From: Aestuariibaculum lutulentum
Lineage (GTDB): Bacteria; Bacteroidota; Bacteroidia; Flavobacteriales; Flavobacteriaceae
Length of the DNA: 64,000 bases
Direction of reading: 5' to 3'
Assembly: GCF_032926325.1 (NCBI RefSeq)
Contig: NZ_CP136709.1
Span: 223,501-287,500 of the forward strand
Part shown: positions 58,905 through 64,000 of the stretch, piece by piece
Position numbering within the stretch: position 1 is the stretch's first letter
How the letters are laid out: every line of letters begins with the position of its first letter
Notes under the pieces: generated by a model
Seen by the model: only the letters and a program-made list of their open reading frames with translations
Told to the model about the DNA's origin: nothing
Databases searched by the model: none
Made by a program: the position numbers and the translations under genes

Positions 58905-60239
58905 ATGAAATTATTGGTACTCATACTGTTATCTACGTTGTCAGCTTATACACAAACGATAAGCGGGAAGGTATTAGATGATCAAACCAATGAACCTCTG
59001 GAAAATGTAACAATCTACTTAAAAAAACAAAATACAGGAACAACAACAAATAAAGAAGGGGTTTATAATGTACCTGTTCAAATAAACCTAACCCTTTCAG
59101 ACACCATTATCTTTTCTTCTATTGGTTATACTACAAAGCAATATGTAGTTTCAGAACTTAAGACTATCAATTTCATTGTTCATTTATCAAAACAAACGGA
59201 ATTATTAAATGAAATAACCGTTTACAACAAAAATGAATTAAAACCTTCAATACCCTTTAAAAAATTAGCCCCACTAAAAAGAGCCATATATAATTTTGGT
59301 TCCACAAGAGTTGGAAACAAATTATATGTTATTGGTGGTGACGCTAGTTTTTATCATGATACAGAAAAAGAGGCGCAAGACAACTCACTTACTTATGGAG
59401 AGTTTTTAAGAACACTTAAAGACAACTTTACCTGGGAAAACTATAGTGATTTACTTCAAATCTACAACATAGAAAACGATACTTGGGAAAGTAAAGATTT
59501 AGAATTCGAACCAAGAGCATATCATAAACTAGTAAATGTAAATAATAAAATTTACGTCTTGGGAGGTAAAACTTTATCGTTAAGCAGAAAGCGTGAATAT
59601 TTGGGTGATAACATAGAAGTTTTCGATATAAATTCTAATGAGATTATAGTAGACCATACCAATCCGCACAAGGCCGTAAATTTCGCTGCCTTTTCATTTA
59701 ACGATAACATTATTGTTACAGGAGGCTCCGTAAGACAAAAATCTAATGGAGAAAAAGTCTGCACCAATAGCTCTCATATTTTTAATATCTCTTCAGGAAA
59801 ATGGTATGAACTAGCACCTATGAAAACCCCAAAAGAAGTTAATGGCATCCTTGTAAAAGATATAATATATCTGATAGGTGGATTTAACAAAACCCCTTTA
59901 AATACAATTGAATCTTACAATCTAAAGTCTGGTATTTGGAAACACGAACCTCATTTACCTTTCCCCATGAAACGCCCTTCTCTGGCGTTTTACGAAAATA
60001 TTATTTACATTTTTAATGAAGATAAAATACTCACTTATAACACCGAAAACAACGTCATTAACACCTATAAGATCAACCTATATTTAAAAAATGCTCAAAT
60101 GCATTACTATGACAATCATCTGTATCTTTTGGGTGGAAATATAGAAGATGAGTATACAAAGACGCCGTCTTCTAATGTTTACAAAATAAACATCAACGAT
60201 TTTAAAACAACAGCGATAATATCTACAAATAGAATGTAA
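58905..60239 (+). CDS. Exported kelch-repeat protein with N-terminal carboxypeptidase-regulatory-like domain
   Basis: This exported protein has 444 residues. A signal peptide, MKLLVLILLSTLSAYT, precedes a carboxypeptidase-regulatory-like beta domain (about 18-105, ISGKVLDDQTNEPLENVTIYL), the module more often seen before TonB receptors. The rest is a kelch beta-propeller: repeats contain KLYVIGGD, KIYVLGGK, NIIVTGGS, IIYLIGGF and HLYLLGGN, each followed after 20-30 residues by a W or Y typical of the blade (for example ENDTWESKD, SGKWYELAP, SGIWKHEP). About six blades are visible. It is probably a periplasmic or surface binding protein. No enzyme motif is apparent. Confidence 0.85.
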   Translation: MKLLVLILLSTLSAYTQTISGKVLDDQTNEPLENVTIYLKKQNTGTTTNKEGVYNVPVQINLTLSDTIIFSSIGYTTKQYVVSELKTINFIVHLSKQTELLNEITVYNKNELKPSIPFKKLAPLKRAIYNFGSTRVGNKLYVIGGDASFYHDTEKEAQDNSLTYGEFLRTLKDNFTWENYSDLLQIYNIENDTWESKDLEFEPRAYHKLVNVNNKIYVLGGKTLSLSRKREYLGDNIEVFDINSNEIIVDHTNPHKAVNFAAFSFNDNIIVTGGSVRQKSNGEKVCTNSSHIFNISSGKWYELAPMKTPKEVNGILVKDIIYLIGGFNKTPLNTIESYNLKSGIWKHEPHLPFPMKRPSLAFYENIIYIFNEDKILTYNTENNVINTYKINLYLKNAQMHYYDNHLYLLGGNIEDEYTKTPSSNVYKININDFKTTAIISTNRM

Positions 60240-60303
60240 AATAATATCGAATTATTAGAATAATAGTATTTTTACCCGATACCCAAACTATCAAACCTAC
60301 ACT

Positions 60304-60579
60304 ATGCCCCTTATTATAAAACGCAAAAAACACCTGTTAACACGAGTACCGTTCTTAACTTTTCTTATTGTCTTTATTGGTTTAGCTCCCGTTATTATTG
60401 GGTTAATTGGAGCCTGGATAACCGAATTAAATACAGGAGAACCTTGTCATGAAGGCAATTGCAGCTGGATGATGCTGCCTTGGCTAGGCATGTTTACTAT
60501 TCCTGTTGGATTTTTATTATTTATTGTTTTCTTTGTAATTGTATTAATAGACACAATAGCCTTGTACAATAATAATTAA
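60304..60579 (+). CDS. Small two-helix membrane protein of unknown function
   Basis: This 91-residue protein has two clear hydrophobic segments (about 17-41 and 56-86). The loop between them contains a cysteine pair, EPCHEGNCSW. A basic N-terminus (KRKKHLLTR) suggests cytoplasmic N- and C-termini with the loop outside, where the cysteines could form a disulfide. I recognise no family. It lies between the kelch and sulfatase genes on the same strand. Confidence 0.6.
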   Translation: MPLIIKRKKHLLTRVPFLTFLIVFIGLAPVIIGLIGAWITELNTGEPCHEGNCSWMMLPWLGMFTIPVGFLLFIVFFVIVLIDTIALYNNN

Positions 60580-60701
60580 GATAAAATACATTAAATAACA
60601 CTTTCACTGTTCTAAACGCTCTGTCCGTCGAAGTTTATTGCTAAACCGTCACGTATTTTATAAACTTGAACTACATTAATTCATAATTTTTTTCTTTCAG
60701 T

Positions 60702-62267
60702 ATGAAAATCATCACTTTGCTTATAAGTTTTATAACATTTACAAGTATTACCCCTCTAAAAAACGACATTAAAAAAGCAAAAAAACCAAACATCATTTAC
60801 GTTCTAGCAGATGATATGGGCTACGGTGATGTTTCAGCATACAATAAGGACAGTAAAATACAAACCCCGCAACTCGACCAATTAGCAGCAGATGGATTAA
60901 TGTTTACCGATGCTCACACCTCATCTTCTGTTTGTACACCAACTCGATATGGTATTATTACCGGTCGATATAACTGGCGTAGTACATTAAAATCGGGTGT
61001 TCTTACTGGAAATTCCAAAGCGCTAATTTCACCTGACAGAACTACCGTTGCATCCATGCTTAAACAGCAAGGTTATCATACCGCTTTTATTGGTAAATGG
61101 CATTTAGGCTGGGACTGGAGTCTTAAAGATAAAAACGCACCTGAAAAAGAAGGTTGGAACCCAAAAGATTTCGATAATATCGATTTTTCTAAGCCGATAC
61201 AAAATGGCCCGAAAGAACTTGGTTTCGACTACTCCTATGGGCATAGCGGCTCTCTGGACATGGCACCATATGTGTATGTTGAAAATGGCATGCCTACTCA
61301 GGTTCCCGATACAGTTTCCGCAAGAGGTGGTAAATTTCATTGGTGGCGAAAAGGCCCCACTTCCAGAGACTTTATTCATGAAGATGTAACCCCTAATTTT
61401 TTCAGAAAATCGTTTAAACATATTGAAGAGCAAGCAAAAACGGACCAACCGTTTTTCTTATATCTGGCATTACCATCACCCCACACCCCTATTTTACCTA
61501 CCAAAGAATGGCAGGGTAAAAGTAATTTGAATCCTTACGGTGATTTCGTTATGATGGTGGATGATTATATGGGACAACTTATAAAAGCTATAAAAGACGC
61601 TGGCATTGAAGACAATACTTTAGTAGTGTTCACAAGTGACAACGGCTGCTCTCCTGCAGCGGATATTAAAGGCTTGGAAGAATTAGGTCATTACCCAAGT
61701 GACAAGTACCACGGGCACAAAGCTGATATCTTTGAAGGCGGACACCGTGTACCCTTTATTGTAAAATGGCCGGATTATATTAAGAAAGGCATGGTATCTA
61801 ACGATATTATCTGTACTACCGATTTTATGGCAACAGCTGCTGATATTACAAACTACAAATTATCAGACAACGAAGGCGAAGACAGCTACAGCATGCTGCC
61901 CTTATTTAAAAAACCGAACCCTAAAAAACCAACGCGAGAAGCTACAGTTCATCATTCTATTAATGGAAGTTTTGCCATCAGACAAGGCGATTGGAAATTA
62001 GCAATGTGTCCGGGTTCTGGAGGATGGAGTTATCCTAAACCAGGCAATAAAGAAGTTATTGAAACCTTACCTAAAATACAGCTATACAATTTAAAAACCG
62101 ACCCTGGAGAAACGACAAACTTAGAGGTAAATCATCCAGAAAAAGTAAAAGCCTTAAAAGCCTTATTAATAAGATATATTAAAGAAGGTCGAAGTACACC
62201 CGGTGTACCACAACCTAACGACCCCATTAACTTTACCTGGAAACAAATCGATTTTGTAAACCAATAA
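60702..62267 (+). CDS. Exported type I sulfatase (arylsulfatase family)
   Basis: This formylglycine-dependent sulfatase (521 residues) probably removes sulfate esters from a glycan or aryl substrate in the periplasm. A short N-terminal hydrophobic segment (IITLLISFITFTSI) serves for export. Calcium-binding aspartates are D37-D38 in VLADDMGYGD. The modification motif C78-T-P-T-R82 in SSSVCTPTRYGIITGRY is the CxPxR sequence that an anaerobic or FGE-type maturase converts to formylglycine. Further active-site pieces are GKWHLGWDW, LPSPHTPILPT and FTSDNGCSP, with a C-terminal RQGDWKLAM strand. No maturase gene or SusC/SusD pair is nearby, so the substrate is open. Confidence 0.92.
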   Translation: MKIITLLISFITFTSITPLKNDIKKAKKPNIIYVLADDMGYGDVSAYNKDSKIQTPQLDQLAADGLMFTDAHTSSSVCTPTRYGIITGRYNWRSTLKSGVLTGNSKALISPDRTTVASMLKQQGYHTAFIGKWHLGWDWSLKDKNAPEKEGWNPKDFDNIDFSKPIQNGPKELGFDYSYGHSGSLDMAPYVYVENGMPTQVPDTVSARGGKFHWWRKGPTSRDFIHEDVTPNFFRKSFKHIEEQAKTDQPFFLYLALPSPHTPILPTKEWQGKSNLNPYGDFVMMVDDYMGQLIKAIKDAGIEDNTLVVFTSDNGCSPAADIKGLEELGHYPSDKYHGHKADIFEGGHRVPFIVKWPDYIKKGMVSNDIICTTDFMATAADITNYKLSDNEGEDSYSMLPLFKKPNPKKPTREATVHHSINGSFAIRQGDWKLAMCPGSGGWSYPKPGNKEVIETLPKIQLYNLKTDPGETTNLEVNHPEKVKALKALLIRYIKEGRSTPGVPQPNDPINFTWKQIDFVNQ

Positions 62268-62304
62268 ACGTTTTCTTTTTTATGTATTAGAGCACATATT
62301 TGAA

Positions 62305-62580
62305 ATGAACAAAAACTACAAAGCCCTAAAATATTTTCTTTATACCATCAGTTTATTATTTACCATATACTCTATAATAACTGATGGTATTGGCGGTAGC
62401 CATACACCTCCACTTGGGTTTGTAATCCCAGTACTCATTATTTTAACTTCCTTATTTTTTATAGTCATGGACTTTCTTTTCAGAAAAAGACTAAAAAACT
62501 ATCAATCGCATCTCAGTATAAACATTGCGGCCATTACTATAAATTTAATAATTGTAGTTTCCATACTTGCTGTTGTTTAA
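62305..62580 (+). CDS. Small three-helix membrane protein of unknown function
   Basis: This 91-residue protein has three hydrophobic segments (about 9-27, 36-57 and 68-90). The first loop contains DGIGGSHTPPLGF. There is no family I recognise. It starts 37 bases after the sulfatase stop on the same strand, so it may share the transcript. Confidence 0.6.
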   Translation: MNKNYKALKYFLYTISLLFTIYSIITDGIGGSHTPPLGFVIPVLIILTSLFFIVMDFLFRKRLKNYQSHLSINIAAITINLIIVVSILAVV

Positions 62581-62736
62581 TATTCAAAAGCACATACCAA
62601 CTCATATACACCCTAAAACGAATACACTTCACTTAAACCCAACCTAACTACCTCAAATACAATATCAAAAATAAATAAAACCGACTTAATTTTCGTAAAT
62701 TAACTTCATGATTACTTTTATAAAACTTAACAAATC

Positions 62737-64000
62737 ATGAAAAAACTTTTCACTATTCTATTTGTCCCACTACTACTAGTATCATGTAAAGAAAAACAAC
62801 AAAAAGTAACGCCAGTTGCCGAACCCTACCAATTAAGACAGACCATTTTTTTTGGTGGTGATATTTTAACAATGGAAGGAGATTCTCCTGCTTATGCTGA
62901 AGCTGTTGTAGAACGCGAAGGAAAAATTGTTTTCGTAGGTTTGAAAAATGAAGCTTTAAAAACCTACCAGGGTAAAGCTTCAGAAGTGAATTTAATGGGT
63001 AAAACTATGGTACCCGCATTTTTAGACGGACATGGTCATTTTTACAATGTAGGGTTCACAGCACTTGCAGCAAATGTATTACCTCCTCCTGATGGATCAG
63101 GAAAAGATTACGAAAGCATTGTTCAAACACTAAAAACTTACCAAAACACAGAGGATGGTAAGTATATGTTATCTAAATTAGGCTGGATTATTGGTAACGG
63201 TTATGATGATTCCCAGTTAGCTGAAAAAGACCATCCTAAAGCAACCGATTTAGATAAAGTTAGCACAGATATACCTGTTCTTATCATTCACCAATCAGGA
63301 CATTTAGCATCGATTAATACCAAAGGATTAGAATTAATGAATTACAATTCTAGCACTCCAAATCCTGAAGGCGGTGTAATTCGAAAGGATAACCAGGGAA
63401 ATCCTAATGGTGTTTTAGAAGAAGCTGCTTTTTTCAAAGTTTTAATTCCTCTATTAGGCAAAATGGATGATGAAATGGCGGCTAAATGTATCAAAAAAGG
63501 ACAAGATGAGTATGCTAAAAAAGGATATCTTACTGCACAGGACGGACGGACAACAAAGGAACAGTTAGCCGCATTAAGAAAAGCTGCAACCAATGAAGCT
63601 TATTATATGGATGTAGTAGCCTATCCAGATATTACTCTGGGCACAGACTATATTTCAGAGGGGGAATACGCACCAAACCACAGATACAAAAACAAATTTA
63701 GAGTAGGTGGTGTTAAACTAACATTGGACGGTTCTCCTCAAGGCAAAACGGCATGGCTTACCAAATGCTACCATGTTAACCCTGAAGGCAGAACAGGTTG
63801 TTACGAAGGCTACCCCATTATGGATGATGATAAAGCTATCAATTATGTCAAAACAGCTTTCAACAACAAATGGCAGATACTATGTCATAGCAACGGAGAT
63901 GCAGCCATAGACCAATACATTAAGGCTGTTGATGCTGCTGAAAAAGAGTTTGGATACCCAGACCATAGAACCGTGCTTATCCATGGACAAACATTGCGTA
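62737..64000 (+). CDS. YtcJ-like amidohydrolase (amidohydrolase-3) lipoprotein, partial
   Basis: This exported metal-dependent hydrolase runs off the right end of the window; 421 codons are visible. I translated from the ATG at 62737. The signal ends in a lipobox, LLVSC, with C17 followed by KEKQQ. The amidohydrolase-3 start LRQTIFFGGDILTMEGDSPAYAE leads to the metal motif FLDGHGHFYNVG (His-x-His). Then come GGVKLTLDGSPQGKTAWL, whose lysine is the expected carboxylated ligand, LCHSNGDAAIDQYI and VLIHGQTLR histidines. All metal ligands seen so far are intact, unlike the pair at 8827-13108. Substrate cannot be stated; the family includes N-substituted formamide deformylases. Confidence 0.87.
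   Translation, partial: MKKLFTILFVPLLLVSCKEKQQKVTPVAEPYQLRQTIFFGGDILTMEGDSPAYAEAVVEREGKIVFVGLKNEALKTYQGKASEVNLMGKTMVPAFLDGHGHFYNVGFTALAANVLPPPDGSGKDYESIVQTLKTYQNTEDGKYMLSKLGWIIGNGYDDSQLAEKDHPKATDLDKVSTDIPVLIIHQSGHLASINTKGLELMNYNSSTPNPEGGVIRKDNQGNPNGVLEEAAFFKVLIPLLGKMDDEMAAKCIKKGQDEYAKKGYLTAQDGRTTKEQLAALRKAATNEAYYMDVVAYPDITLGTDYISEGEYAPNHRYKNKFRVGGVKLTLDGSPQGKTAWLTKCYHVNPEGRTGCYEGYPIMDDDKAINYVKTAFNNKWQILCHSNGDAAIDQYIKAVDAAEKEFGYPDHRTVLIHGQTLR

Noticed and set aside
1..64000. Prophage, integrative element or defence island
   Set aside because: I found no integrase, transposase, tRNA-end repeat, restriction or toxin genes; gene content is mostly housekeeping and envelope functions.

Overview
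The window is an ordinary-looking stretch of chromosome from a low-GC member of the Bacteroidota, almost certainly family Flavobacteriaceae. The evidence is SusC/FecA-type TonB-dependent receptors with an N-terminal carboxypeptidase-regulatory domain, AcnA and AcnB side by side, an FAD malate:quinone oxidoreductase, DUF3810, DUF349 and DUF368 proteins, and repeated TAnnTTTG -7 promoter elements. I see no rRNA, tRNA, insertion sequence, prophage, CRISPR array or replication origin. No gene-free stretch exceeds about 260 bases.

Layout. 1-333 (-): 5' part of prolyl-tRNA synthetase. 433-5860 (+): a Trp/Tyr/Asn/Gly-rich lipoprotein, a FadL-like porin, folE, cysS and yidD. 6039-7502 (-): pepD. 7683-25079 (+): a DUF3810 metallopeptidase-like protein, a pair of amidohydrolase-family proteins, an rRNA methyltransferase, an M48 protease, an OstA/LptA-like protein with an extra carbohydrate-binding-like tail, a class III aminotransferase, a TPR protein, two tandem DUF368 proteins (candidate undecaprenyl-phosphate translocases), aroE and a five-repeat DUF349 protein. 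25144-39454 (-): mqo, mazG, two aconitases, an acyltransferase lacking a normal start codon, MoxR, and an operon of three SurA/PpiC-like periplasmic chaperones. 39602-41846: a small conserved protein, a fatty-acid-hydroxylase-like membrane protein, and a PepSY protein. 41918-55202 (-): outer-membrane uptake genes around guaB. 55348-57325 (-): an HMG-CoA-lyase-like protein and pyrD. 57484-64000 (+): pepT, a kelch protein, two small membrane proteins, a sulfatase and the start of a YtcJ-like amidohydrolase lipoprotein.

Two loci look devoted to iron or metal acquisition: a siderophore-type receptor plus PepSY reductase-like protein (40686-44296), and a four-gene unit of DUF4856 lipoprotein, imelysin lipoprotein, a vitamin-K-dependent-gamma-carboxylase-like (HTTM) membrane protein and a FecA-like receptor (48958-55202). 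Both have copies of the same TATTTAGA(C/T)T word upstream, one of them inside a perfect 7-1-7 palindrome, which suggests shared control. The carboxylase-like enzyme embedded in an uptake operon is the most likely under-described system here.

Other points of interest are paired amidohydrolase-like proteins that have lost their HxH metal motif, the OstA fusion, the missing acyltransferase start, tandem DUF368 genes, a PyrD with a class-1-like cysteine, and REP-like palindromes before yidD.
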